DNA of 64,000 nt from G965226155 sp965226155 (GTDB lineage: Bacteria; Pseudomonadota; Gammaproteobacteria; Eutrophobiales; Eutrophobiaceae), in assembly GCA_965226155.1 (NCBI GenBank), contig OZ245331.1, positions 1,798,001-1,862,000 of the forward strand. Reading direction: 5' to 3'. Shown one piece after another: positions 44,601 to 52,850 of this stretch. Every line of letters starts with the position of its first letter. Position 1 is the first letter of the stretch. The notes beneath the pieces were generated by a model. The model had not been told where the DNA came from. It searched no databases and saw nothing but the letters and a program-made list of their open reading frames with translations. A program made the translations under genes and the position numbers.

Positions 44601-45454
44601 CCCCACTGGAAGATGACCAAAGGTTAGGCTGTGACTTGAACCCCAGGTTTTCCAGAATCTGCGACACGCGGGTCGGCAAGTTCCGACATGGCCGCGTTTT
44701 GCTGGCGGCCCACGTGATCGCTCTATTTCGAGTAGACCAGGATTGGGTAATACAACACCTGACACCGTTGTTCAGCTGGCAGCGCTCCACAACCGAAGCA
44801 CGAGCCGCATGGAAAGGTTTCCTCTGGTCACCGCGACTTTACCGCCCTTTGATGGAGGAGCTCAAACCTGCCTTCCTCGACACTGCGCAATACTACGCAG
44901 AGTTGGGCAAACACGACCGGCAGTACGCTTCGATACTGACACTCGCGGCCCTCGGCCTGGAAGACACCTTTACCAGCGCTGAATTGGCTAAAGCCACCTG
45001 CGCACTGCCACCGGATGGACTGCGCCACGCGGCCCAGGCACTAGTGAGTGCGCTCGAAGGAGCTGGCGACCAGCGCGCCGACTACTGGGCGAACCGAATC
45101 AAGCCATATCTGCACGGCGTCTGGCCAAAGAGCCGAGATAACATTTCGCTCGTCATCTCTGAAAGTCTCGGCTGCCTATGCGTCGTAGCACAGGATGCGT
45201 TCCCAGAAGCATTGAGGCTTCTCCGCGCCTGGTTCCAGCCACTAACCCGCCCTTATTATCTGGTCCATCAGCTTCATGAATCGGATTTGTGCAGAAGGTA
45301 CCCGAAGGAGACGCTGGAGTTTCTGAACCTAGTCATTGGCGACAGGGCTGGGCTACTGAGCGATCTTGAAGCCTGTCTCGAGGCTATGCGAGCTACTGCG
45401 CCGGAGCTTGAAGCTGATCCTCGATTTGAACGGCTGATTGGTTTCTCTCCATAA
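41690..45454 (+). CDS. Large SIR2-domain defence-type protein
   Basis: 1254 residues. The N-terminal 280 residues are a SIR2/sirtuin-like NAD-binding domain: VVLFCGAGISCPARLPYF (GAG at 28-30), ITTNFDRLFEE (Asn127, Asp129), LVYLHG (His165) and VCFVGYSINDPVLRYMM. The remaining 970 residues are helical with many Trp and Arg/Asp pairs, as in the long C-terminal sensor part of defence-associated sirtuins (DSR-type; possibly DUF4020). Those proteins sense phage components and destroy NAD to abort infection. The start at 41690 is placed just before the LLLQAHEDGR helix, with GAGG upstream. It is monocistronic and uniformly GC-rich. It appears intact. Confidence 0.8.
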   Translation: MQFVRGGPDVPELLLQAHEDGRVVLFCGAGISCPARLPYFAGLVKKLYADLAVTPNEVQQSAINAGQFDTAVGLLEGDIVGGRETVRTVLAGILTPDLSAPDATATHEALLTLGKNREGCTRLITTNFDRLFEEVIAAESLSVEHFQAPLLPVPKNRWDGLVYLHGLLTAAPTPSELDRLVVSSGDFGLAYLTERWAARFVSELFRNYTVCFVGYSINDPVLRYMMDALAADRLLGESPPEMFAFGSYSKGKEEERANEWRAKNVTPILYCEHNRHAYLHKTLRVWAETYRDGVRGKERIVIECAMARPLASTKQDDFVGRLLWALSDPGGLPAKRFAELDPVPSLDWLEHLSEERYRHTDLPRFGVSPTVTHDSSLTFSLTRRPSHYNLAPYMVLVDDGVRGSYWDDVMRQLARWLIRHLDDPALLLWLSKRGGQLHEELVRRVEHRLDELVKLECDGKTAELANIRANAPNAIPRPQMSTLWRLLLTGRVKSRARDFDPYRWRDRFKRDGFTTTLRMELREILTPRVSLREPFHWPSKEDDGPDTERIKDLVDWEIVLSADHVHSNLHDLLSNECWSIILPSLLMDFSTLLRDALDLMRELDGAEDRRDLSYISQPSISKHAQNRNLYDWTALIDLTRDAWLATAAQSPERARVAAEMWSHTPYPLFRRLSFFAAAQEGIIPHRRTFDWLLADEYYWLWSVETEREVMRLLVALAPQLDVPMLAELEQAILVGPPRDMFKDDIELEHWTRIVDREVWLRLVKIAETGAVLGITGKGRLEALSAQYPEWHLAADERDEFSYWMGDGDGLREFVTTPHEPSELIEWVRENADNDSWQRDDWVKRCRDDFGATVSVLSDLAMQDIWPRRRWREALQAWSEEALIECSWDAIASVLAQAPDESLQTFSHGVSFWLRTVAKIFDSQEEMFLTLCDRVLGLEYEEEDDSDDVVGLAINHPVGQVTEALLRWWYRAPLEDDQRLGCDLNPRFSRICDTRVGKFRHGRVLLAAHVIALFRVDQDWVIQHLTPLFSWQRSTTEARAAWKGFLWSPRLYRPLMEELKPAFLDTAQYYAELGKHDRQYASILTLAALGLEDTFTSAELAKATCALPPDGLRHAAQALVSALEGAGDQRADYWANRIKPYLHGVWPKSRDNISLVISESLGCLCVVAQDAFPEALRLLRAWFQPLTRPYYLVHQLHESDLCRRYPKETLEFLNLVIGDRAGLLSDLEACLEAMRATAPELEADPRFERLIGFSP

Positions 45455-45490
45455 ACTAATCCAGGTAATATGCGAAAAATCTCGTTAAGA

Positions 45491-45990
45491 GGTACTGACA
45501 CCTCAATTCCCGAAAATGGATAATGCCGGTATGAATACATACAAACGTCACCGATATCCACCCGCTATCATCAGCTATGCAGTCTGGCTTTACTTTTGAT
45601 TCAATCTCAGCCACCGGGATATTGAAGATCTGCTGGCACAATGTGGAATAATCGTCAGCTATGAATCCATCAGGTTAGGGTGCATCAAGTTTGGCCGGAT
45701 TTATACCAGGCGGTTGAAGCGCCGACACACAGGTTATGGAGACACATTCTACATAGATGAAGTTTTCGTTAAGATAAACGGGAAGCAGCACTATCTGTGG
45801 CGAGCCGTTGACCCAGATGGCGAAGTGATTGATGTATTTTTACAGTCGTGCCGTGATGGGTCAGCAGCAAAGCGATTCTTCAAACGCCTGCTGCGAAGAC
45901 AGGGCGGCGCACCCAGGCAAATTGTAACGGATAAACTGCGAAGCTATGGCGTTGCACAGCGTGATCTGATCCCAGAGACTATCCATAACT
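45491..45990 (+). mobile_element. IS6-family copy, right end lost
   Basis: The left terminus GGTACTGACACCTCAATTCC is at 45491. A transposase start (YKRHRYPPAIISYAVWLYF) is followed by a TGA, then an open frame 45714-45992 has GDTFYIDEVFVKINGKQHYL, VDPDGEVIDVFLQS and RQIVTDKLRSYGVAQ. This copy lacks the two-base lesion seen at 17.6 and 41.1 kb, so it represents an independent lineage. The element is cut near 45990 by an IS3-type terminus. Confidence 0.8.
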
Positions 45991-46060
45991 GACCTGCCCC
46001 CGGTAACGGCACCACTTTTTAAGTTAGTATTTGTGTGAATCATTATTGTAATGCTTGATG
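45991..46060. repeat. IS3-type terminus fragment
   Basis: TGACCTGCCCCCGGTAACGG and the following AAGTTAGTATTTGTGTG match the sequence at 59876 (TGACCCGCCCCCAATAACGG, AAGTTAGAGTTTGTGCT). Both are termini of the same IS3-like element type. The remaining 46061-46350 is noncoding and shows nothing else. Confidence 0.6.
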
Positions 46061-46350
46061 AGTGGGCAGCACCAAAGTAGCGGCAGGTTTTTCTAATAAC
46101 CGCAATGTTCTGTATGTTTCAGAATACGGAGTTTACGTTTTATCTCTTTTCCATCACCTATCATCGTGTTGCTCCTAAAAAGGGGTTAGTACAACACGAA
46201 CTGTCCTAACAGATCATATCTATCACAGTTTCTATAGCTTGCTCAACTAGGACGCGTCAATCGGCGCTACTATCGAACACGGGCTGAAGCGGGAAATGGG
46301 ATAAAATTTATGCAAGGGCCGTAGTCTGAGTGGGTGCTATTTGGCGATCT

Positions 46351-48204
46351 TCACTCAATCTTCTTGAGCTTTGCTTCCAGTCTTCCTGCTTCGCGCTTTA
46401 TGAACGGCAGGGTCCAGACTCCCTTTAGAGAAACCTTTTGGACACGCCTAGCTAGTCTAAGCGCTCTGCTCTTATCTCCGGCCCTAGCCCAGTATTGGGC
46501 CAATTCCCAATTTAGCTTGAGACGGAACAAATTCTTTGTAGCCTGATTGTTAGTAACCGAGATCGCATTTTTATAGAGATTTTTTCCTCGTTCTAGCTGA
46601 CCGAGACGGAGAGCAAGAAAGCCTCTCGTTGCGAAAACGTACTGTTTTCCGCGATCAATAGGCCCATGTAGTCTGGCCAAATACTGACCCGCATCTTCTA
46701 ATTTGCCATCTTCAATGCATACGTATGCAAGATTGTTTACGGAAACTTTCCAGAGTTCGTCGTCCCTCATGTCATCATTCATTTGCGTTTCGTAGGCCAG
46801 CATTGCTAGTTCGTGCGCCTTCTGTAAATTTTTTTCTACTAAGCTAAAATAACAAACTAGGGTATTGGCTAGGCTTACTCGAAGTCGGGGATGTACCACC
46901 GTCCGTACCCAGCCTTCAGCCATCTTAATTGCTGAAGTTGCGTTTCCAAGTTCGAGTTGGGCGCGAACTAGTGCTTCTGGAATTCGATACGACGACTCGC
47001 CGACTAGACAGTCGCGCAAGTCTGTAGAGGCGATATAAGACTCTGCAATCTTGGCTGTTTCTCCAAACTGAGCCATTTTATTGAGCACCCCAACAAGATT
47101 TGCAGTTACGATAGTTGCCGTCCTTTCCTGTGAGTGTTGTCCATGACGAGTCGCCGTTTCTATAGCTTTCCGAAAACTTCCTAATGCAGAGTTCCAATCA
47201 TGCCGCGTAATAGCAAGAACACCAAGATTGTTCCAGATTGACGGGTCATCAAACCGTGCTTTCGCTTGATCTAAAACCTCTCGCGATCGGGAGAAGTCGT
47301 GTTGCACGTAGTAGATTAAGGCTAGCCGGTTTGTTAGCAATTTATCGTCTGAGAAATAAGCTAGGTACCGAGCAACAGCCTTGGACACTTCCGGAAGCAA
47401 CTGTTTAGATTTCGAAGACAGATCAGCCCAAGCTATGAGTGCCTTCCTGGAAAATGGATTGAGTCCGACAGCAATTCTCAACGATTTCAAGGCGTGATTA
47501 ACTTGCCCGCTTAGGATCTGTGTTATCGCTAAATTGTAATAAAGCGATACTGAATTACCTTTTTCCTCACGCGCCGACCTGAAGTTGTGTACAGCTTGTT
47601 GATAACGACCTGAAATCAAATCTAAAGATCCGGTAATCATGTGAACGCGCCAGTCCGCTGAATCTACGCACCTAGCTTTTTCAATCCAGCCGTAAGCGCC
47701 CGAAAAGTCGTTCTTGCTGACTGAAAGCTCCGCAAGTCGCAAGATTGAAGGAAGATGTCCCTCGATCGCTAACGAGTTCCACTCATTCTGCGCACGTTCC
47801 ACATCATCCATGTTGGCGACTATTTCAGCTAAACGATATCGATACTCCGCACTATCATTGAGTTGCAACGCTTCTTCTGCGAATTTATAGGCTTGACTCC
47901 AATCTCCCACCAGTGAGGCAAGTCCTGCGATTCTCGTCAGATATGTTTCCGAGTCATGGTACTCGTCGTATTTTGATAACAGGTTAGACAGTTCGCTCAA
48001 CAGACTCTGCATTGGGAAGTTGAGCGTAGTCTGTCTTTGGGCGCACTCAGCCTTGGGTTGACCCTGAACTCCTTGAAGCAATTTAGGTACGGAGGCTAGA
48101 ACAACCTGAGTGTTAGTCAGGTGGTCATTGGGAAGCTCCACATATGTCTCTTGTTCTTTGACATCAATCTCTCGGCTCACGGTTGGGCCAGATATGTTTA
48201 GCAT
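46351..48204 (-). CDS. TPR-repeat protein, partner of protein kinase
   Basis: 617 residues. After about 90 polar residues the protein is an array of tetratricopeptide-type helix pairs. Examples are WSQAYKFAEEALQLNDSAEY, GRYQQAVHNFRSAREEKGNS, LYYNLAITQILSGQVNHALK and WNSALGSFRKAIETATRHG, continuing to the C-terminus. It has no signal peptide or membrane segment. It starts 17 bases after the protein kinase stop with AGGAT before the ATG, so the two form an operon. TPR scaffolds commonly bind peptide partners, and here it may be a kinase substrate, sensor or regulator. The pairing resembles defence or signalling modules, but I recognise no named system. Confidence 0.75.
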   Translation of the reverse strand: MLNISGPTVSREIDVKEQETYVELPNDHLTNTQVVLASVPKLLQGVQGQPKAECAQRQTTLNFPMQSLLSELSNLLSKYDEYHDSETYLTRIAGLASLVGDWSQAYKFAEEALQLNDSAEYRYRLAEIVANMDDVERAQNEWNSLAIEGHLPSILRLAELSVSKNDFSGAYGWIEKARCVDSADWRVHMITGSLDLISGRYQQAVHNFRSAREEKGNSVSLYYNLAITQILSGQVNHALKSLRIAVGLNPFSRKALIAWADLSSKSKQLLPEVSKAVARYLAYFSDDKLLTNRLALIYYVQHDFSRSREVLDQAKARFDDPSIWNNLGVLAITRHDWNSALGSFRKAIETATRHGQHSQERTATIVTANLVGVLNKMAQFGETAKIAESYIASTDLRDCLVGESSYRIPEALVRAQLELGNATSAIKMAEGWVRTVVHPRLRVSLANTLVCYFSLVEKNLQKAHELAMLAYETQMNDDMRDDELWKVSVNNLAYVCIEDGKLEDAGQYLARLHGPIDRGKQYVFATRGFLALRLGQLERGKNLYKNAISVTNNQATKNLFRLKLNWELAQYWARAGDKSRALRLARRVQKVSLKGVWTLPFIKREAGRLEAKLKKIE

Positions 48205-48221
48205 ATTATTGATCCTAAAAG

Positions 48222-49430
48222 TTATTCCGATGATACCTGTTCAGTTAATTGCTGCGCTTGCCGATGCTGTTGCCTTTCCCGCCTTAACCGACGCTCGTCC
48301 CGTATCTGACGTGCCCGGTTCTCCGCCAAGCGGTTATCCAGAATTCGTAACCCAGAGTCGATTCTTCGAAGGATGGTTTCAATCCGTGTCTCACGACGAC
48401 TATAATCTATATTTGTTAGCGATCTCAGGAGCATATTCAGCAAGTCTCGAAGCGCTAAAGGAACGGTTGAAGTTTCGCTCTCTATGCCAGGGTGGTTAAC
48501 CTGGGCACGTGTTAATCGAATAATCTTGTTCCATTCTTTGATCAATTCGCTAGGTTCCGTCGCCGTTGTCTGGACGGACAGCATATGTCTGCGACAAGCA
48601 CCATAGCATTCATTGAATCCCTGATCTTGAAGTAGCCGTGAAATGTATAACTCGGCATTAAACAGGTCATGCAGAATGCAGCCCAACCCATAGAGGTCGG
48701 TATACATCGCGAGTTCACGAACACTGGCTAAGCCTAGATGCGCCTCGATCGGTGCAAACGCTGATGCTCCCACGGGACCCGAGTAGTCACTTGGTAGCCC
48801 CATAACCTCTGAATCCATATCCAACGACGCTCCTAGATCGATCACGACTACACATCCCAGACTAATCTTTTTCGACTTAATCCTTTTCGCTCGTCGCAAG
48901 TTATCAAACTTGAGATCGCGATGAACGATATTCGCACGGTGCAGCGCGAAGGTTCCGAGCACGATATCACGGAATAACAGCAATTTTACTTTAGCATCGT
49001 GCAATTGCAGGCGTAGGAAGTAATCTTCAATGCTATCACCAAGCCACTCAAGTACGAAATAGCCACAAGATATCGATATTTTTTGCAACTCCTTGTCCGT
49101 CACGGAAATAGTAATTTCGGTAAGCGTCTGCACCAACTGTAGGCAACGATCAGTACCTACAAGTCGCTCGAGAAGCTTACATTCTCGCTCGAACAAATCC
49201 ATCCGATATCTTTCATTGAAACCCTGTATATCGGGGTCAAAGAATTTAATTGCAACATCAAGGTTAGATTGAATGTCTCTGGCCCTAAATATCACCGAAA
49301 GCGAACCCTCGTGATCGCCTCTGTTTCCAGTATTTGGATCACGGTTGACAACTCGAATTTTAGAAAATCTGTCGTCCAACAACTCCATTGCCTGGAGCTT
49401 TTCGATGAGAAATTTTGTGTTCGTGCCCAA
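48222..49430 (-). CDS. Hanks-type Ser/Thr protein kinase
   Basis: 402 residues from TTG 49430 (GAGG upstream); an ATG at 49388 is the alternative. Kinase motifs are in order: SLSVIFRARDIQSNLDVAIK with the ATP-binding Lys, YFVLEWLGDSIEDYF (hinge), NIVHRDLKFDNLRR (catalytic loop with Asp and Asn), VVIDLGASLD (DLG in place of DFG), SAFAPIEAHLG (APE-like) and TDLYGLGCILHDLF. All catalytic residues are present, so activity is likely. The C-terminal 60 residues are a basic coiled-coil (NRARQIRDERRLRRERQQHR). There is no membrane helix. It is followed by a TPR gene at 17 bases. It may phosphorylate the TPR protein or a host target on infection; this is inference. Confidence 0.85.
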   Translation of the reverse strand: MGTNTKFLIEKLQAMELLDDRFSKIRVVNRDPNTGNRGDHEGSLSVIFRARDIQSNLDVAIKFFDPDIQGFNERYRMDLFERECKLLERLVGTDRCLQLVQTLTEITISVTDKELQKISISCGYFVLEWLGDSIEDYFLRLQLHDAKVKLLLFRDIVLGTFALHRANIVHRDLKFDNLRRAKRIKSKKISLGCVVVIDLGASLDMDSEVMGLPSDYSGPVGASAFAPIEAHLGLASVRELAMYTDLYGLGCILHDLFNAELYISRLLQDQGFNECYGACRRHMLSVQTTATEPSELIKEWNKIIRLTRAQVNHPGIESETSTVPLALRDLLNMLLRSLTNIDYSRRETRIETILRRIDSGLRILDNRLAENRARQIRDERRLRRERQQHRQAQQLTEQVSSE

Positions 49431-49629
49431 TCCAAATCCTCACAATCCCAAATGGTTGCCGTCACTTCACTACAAACATCGTCTTGGCAAACATACATCA
49501 CTGACAAAAAATTAGATAGTTACGCTTTGTCCAGCATCTGTAGCTAGTTTGACGGCTATTGATTATAGTTGGGCGACGCTGATACTGACACTTCAACTAA
49601 ATTACAATCAAAACTAGAGCGGTCAAGCG

Positions 49630-49758
49630 GGTACTGACAAGTTAACTGATTTGAAGCCAAAATCAGCACGGGCAAGTGGTCTAAGTCATTGATTATTGAA
49701 CAGGGGAGCGATTATTTTACTACAAAGAGGGGGAGATTTACGTTAATTTGTCAGTACC
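49630..49758 (+). repeat. 129-bp IS6-related MITE, copy 4
   Basis: GGTACTGACAAGTTAACTG to TAATTTGTCAGTACC. It lies 200 bases upstream of the kinase start and could affect its promoter. The inner terminus provides the C-terminal codons and stop of a minus-strand frame (49738-49833). No target duplication. Confidence 0.8.
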
Positions 49759-49833
49759 CTTAAAAAGCATATCGAATCGTCGCCATGCCACCTTTTCAGA
49801 CATGTCCTGGAAACGAAAATTTACATTTCTCAT
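49738..49833 (-). pseudogene. Truncated gene start fused to MITE tail (31 codons)
   Basis: ATG 49833 has a strong ribosome-binding site (GAGGAG, 6 bases upstream). The frame reads MRNVNFRFQDMSEKVAWRRF, DMLFK and then GTDKLT from the MITE, stopping at TAA 49738-49740. A good start on a short frame suggests that the MITE or a MITE-linked deletion removed the rest of the gene. Confidence 0.4.
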
Positions 49834-49854
49834 TTGGGTCTCCTCGTCTTTGGC

Positions 49855-50022
49855 TCAGAATCCAGATAAAGAAGCAGTTGCATGCATGGACAAATGGATT
49901 TCATTTCCTTTTAATTCTGGCCAGGCGGCAAGATTCGATTGAGCTGCCTGTGGTGACACACTTGTAGTCAGCCAAGCTATAGATAGCACCACTGCACCAA
50001 TGGATGATAAGAGCTTACGTAT
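49855..50022 (-). pseudogene. Remnant of a secreted-protein gene start
   Basis: The minus strand reads RKLLSSIGAVVLSIAWLTTS, then VSPQAAQSNLAAWPELKGNE and a TGA at 49855-49857. This looks like a Sec signal peptide and the first mature residues, without a usable start codon (ATA in place). Probably a decayed gene or a start-codon error. Confidence 0.3.
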
Positions 50023-50110
50023 TATGGTATTCTATTTATATAAATTGAAGTGTCAAAGGGATAAATTGTTCTTTTTATAGCGACTGGGGAAATTAGGGAA
50101 ATGATTGCCC

Positions 50111-50415
50111 GCCGGCCTCCCCGCGTTTGAGCCATTTATGGATAGATTGGCGCCTCTCTGATCCTGTTTATGCAGGCCGCTTGGCCTTGCCTTGCGCCGC
50201 AGGGTCTCCTGGAAATCGAATGCCAGGAAACGCCTGCCAAAATTGCCAATATTGGATGTCGTAACAAAGACCGGCTCCGGGCATTTCGATGTCTTAGCCA
50301 CCGGCATCTTCTGTGCAACCAGTCAGAGATGAATTGAGCTCGTGGTATTCAATGCATCTTGAGATTACATAAGGAAATGAGCAGAGACTGGTTCGCCCCG
50401 GACAGTTTCCACCGC
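50111..50415. repeat. Dispersed repeat of about 310 bp, copy 2
   Basis: Second copy of 37441-37752, same orientation, ending in the AGCAGAGACTGGTTCGCCCC block. It lies about 250 bases from the end of recombinase copy C, in the position where the noncoding flank lies in elements A and B. It may be the corresponding flank of element C. Bases 50416-50658 show nothing else. Confidence 0.6.
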
Positions 50416-50658
50416 CACCCATCTAAGCAATTGATATCACTACGTTATCTCTGTTCTCCTTGCCCGGTTTAACTTTGAATATCAGAGTCTTGCAGTATCG
50501 CCACGCCCCGCTTCCGTTAGCAGAGACGAAAGGACGTGGCCCGGGCGCTCGTTTCTGTGCCCGTGTCTCTTAAGGCCATGTCAGTGGTACGGGTTTTCGC
50601 CCTCTTGCGAGTTGCACAAGACAACCAATCGGCGGGTTAGGTTAATAGGGATGGAAGA

Positions 50659-52392
50659 TCAGGCAGACGGGAACCCGAGCAGTGCCCGCTGTGCCGGCCA
50701 TTCACAGGGCAGGCGGGTGTCGCCCATGAGTTTGTTGGCCGTCAGTCCGGGTGGTTGATGTCCCCGTACAATCGCCGTGACGATGTCCGGGGCGAGGTAA
50801 CTCAGCCGCAGCAGCCGGGTGGCGTACGATGGGACGACGTCTTCAGCTTCTGCGATACGGCACAAGGTGAGATTGGGATCTTGGTCCAGTCGATCACGGA
50901 TAGCAAACGCCCTGAGGAAGAGCCGTATCAGGCTCGGGTCCGGTTTGGCATCACGGCGAGCACCGGGGACGATCAGTGTCATGCCGATACCGGTGCGTTT
51001 GAGGACGGCCGGGATCGTCAGGGTGACCGGGTTTCCTGCCGGTCCCGCTGATGCTGCATCCGGCCCCTTCAAGATGGCGGCCGTGGCCCGGTCGCCATCC
51101 ATCTCGAATGTGATCGCATCGGACATGATGGTGACCTGTCTGACCATGGCATTGAGGTAGGCTTTTGTATCACCCGGTTTCAGCTGGGGCCATCGGTCGG
51201 CAAGCGATTTTGCTTTAGAGATCAACACAGCCAGGGTCGTGATATCCCTGGGGTTATCCTCAAGGGTGGCGGTGAGCGCAGCCGGGTCGCAGAGCCATCC
51301 CCTAAGGTGGGTGATGATCAGGGTCTCAAGGTCGGCGGCCGGCAGGCGCCATCCTCTACGGCCAGTCTGTCTACCGCCAGTGAGGAGGTGACGGGAGACG
51401 TAATAGCGGTAACGCCTCCCTTTCTTAACAGCATGGCTGGGTGTGAGTCCCTCACCTTTATCATCAACAAGCAGACCAGTCAGCAGGCTGGGTTGCCGGG
51501 CTGTTCTGCCGTTTCGCTGGTCGCAACGGTTGGCGGCTAATCGTCGCTGGACAGCATCCCACAGTGCTTGATCGACAATCGCCTCGTGCCGGCCGGGGTA
51601 GGCCGTCTCCTTGTGTACGATCTCACCTCGGTAGGTGCGGTTCTGCAACAGATGATAGAGTGCACCGCGTGCCAGTGGCTGCCCCCCGGTGGGGCGGCCG
51701 TGTCGGTTAAGGCGACGCTTGCTCTTGATGTCGGATTGGTTAAGTTCGGTCTGGAGTGTGCGGACTGAGCCCAGGTCGATATAACGGCGATAGATGTGGC
51801 GGACTGTGTCTGACTCAGTGTCGTTGATCACCAGCTTGCGGTCTTGCACATCGTAGCCGAGCGGGGGCAGGCCGCCCATCCACATGCCTTTGCGCTTAGA
51901 GGCGGCGATCTTATCGCGGATACGCTCGCCTGTGACCTCTCGTTCGAACTGGGCAAAAGACAGCAGCATGTTTAAGGTCAGGCGGCCCATGGAGGTCGTG
52001 GTGTTGAACTGCTGGGTGACGGAGACAAAGGTCACACCCTGGTGGTCGAACACATCGACGATCTTGGCGAAGTCCCCGAGCGAGCGGGTCAGGCGGTCGA
52101 CCTTGTAGACCACGACGGTGTCGACCCGTGCTGCTTCGATATCGGCAAGCAGCCGCTTCAGGGCGGGCCGCTCGAGAGTGGCCCCGGAGATGCCACCGTC
52201 ATCATACATCTCAGGCAGGCAGGTCCAGCCCTCGTGCTTCTGGCTTAAGATATAAGCCTCGCAGGCCTCACGTTGGGCATCTAAAGAGTTGAAGTCCTGC
52301 TCTAGCCCTTCTTCATGGGATTTGCGGGTATAGATCGCACAACGGGTGATCCCCGGGCGGGGTGAGGACTTGCTGCGAGCCGGCCTACCCAT
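50659..52392 (-). CDS. Large serine recombinase (copy C, divergent)
   Basis: The start is taken at ATG 52392, which overlaps the restored DUF2924 stop as ATGGGTAG; this gives 577 residues. Domain order as in A and B: CAIYTRKSHEEGLEQDFNSL (likely nucleophile Ser25), DGGISGATLERPA, VVYKVDRLTRSL, FEREVTGERIRDKI, LLQNRTYRGEIV, then LLTGLLVDDKGEGLTPSHAV. It is clearly homologous but far more divergent, and its GC content is much higher. It is therefore from a different donor or lineage rather than a recent copy. The C-terminal helical region (LCRIAEAEDVVPSYATRLLR, LSYLAPDIVTAIVRG) keeps the pattern of the other two. The gene appears intact. Confidence 0.9.
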   Translation of the reverse strand: MGRPARSKSSPRPGITRCAIYTRKSHEEGLEQDFNSLDAQREACEAYILSQKHEGWTCLPEMYDDGGISGATLERPALKRLLADIEAARVDTVVVYKVDRLTRSLGDFAKIVDVFDHQGVTFVSVTQQFNTTTSMGRLTLNMLLSFAQFEREVTGERIRDKIAASKRKGMWMGGLPPLGYDVQDRKLVINDTESDTVRHIYRRYIDLGSVRTLQTELNQSDIKSKRRLNRHGRPTGGQPLARGALYHLLQNRTYRGEIVHKETAYPGRHEAIVDQALWDAVQRRLAANRCDQRNGRTARQPSLLTGLLVDDKGEGLTPSHAVKKGRRYRYYVSRHLLTGGRQTGRRGWRLPAADLETLIITHLRGWLCDPAALTATLEDNPRDITTLAVLISKAKSLADRWPQLKPGDTKAYLNAMVRQVTIMSDAITFEMDGDRATAAILKGPDAASAGPAGNPVTLTIPAVLKRTGIGMTLIVPGARRDAKPDPSLIRLFLRAFAIRDRLDQDPNLTLCRIAEAEDVVPSYATRLLRLSYLAPDIVTAIVRGHQPPGLTANKLMGDTRLPCEWPAQRALLGFPSA

Positions 52393-52850
52393 GGCCGGCC
52401 TTGCCCTTGAGTCCAAAGAAGCGCGGCCCCGACCAGTGTGCACCGGTGATCTGCTGGGCGAGGGCGGTCAGAGAGTCGTAAGTCTCGCCATCATAATCAT
52501 AGCCACCTTCGGTGACGGTGATGATATAAGTCCTTCCTTGCCATTCACGCACCAGTTGCGCCCTCCGGGGTGATACGGCCGGTCCGGGTAAAAGTATTGG
52601 CCAAGGTCTGCAGGCGGCGGCGTGTCGCTTTACTCAGGCCACCTTGTGCTTGCGCCTGGAGTGTGTAGGTGATGCCGCGGATGAGCAGGTCGCGGCTGAG
52701 GCGTCGTGGCGGGGGTGTCCGGTGATGGCGCTGCCATTCATTGCGCAACGAGGGCAAGTCCATCGCCTTGACCCCGGTAATCCGGTTGCTGATCTCAGTC
52801 ATCTCATACCTCATCTGCGCGGGTTGATCGAAGGCGCCTGCCGTCTCCAT
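52385..52850 (-). pseudogene. DUF2924 gene, frameshifted (copy C)
   Basis: From ATG 52850 the first frame (ISNRITGVKAMDLPSLRNEW, RRLLIRGITYTLQ-like helices) ends at a TGA near 52545. In the next frame the DUF2924 core continues perfectly: QLVREWQGRTYIITVTEGGY, DYDGETYDSLTALAQQITGA and HWSGPRFFGLKGKAG, ending TAG 52385-52387 inside the recombinase start. One base change in length near 52560-52575 separates the halves. The two frames overlap by about 30 bases. It may be a disabling mutation, a sequencing error in GC-rich DNA, or a programmed frameshift. Confidence 0.8.
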
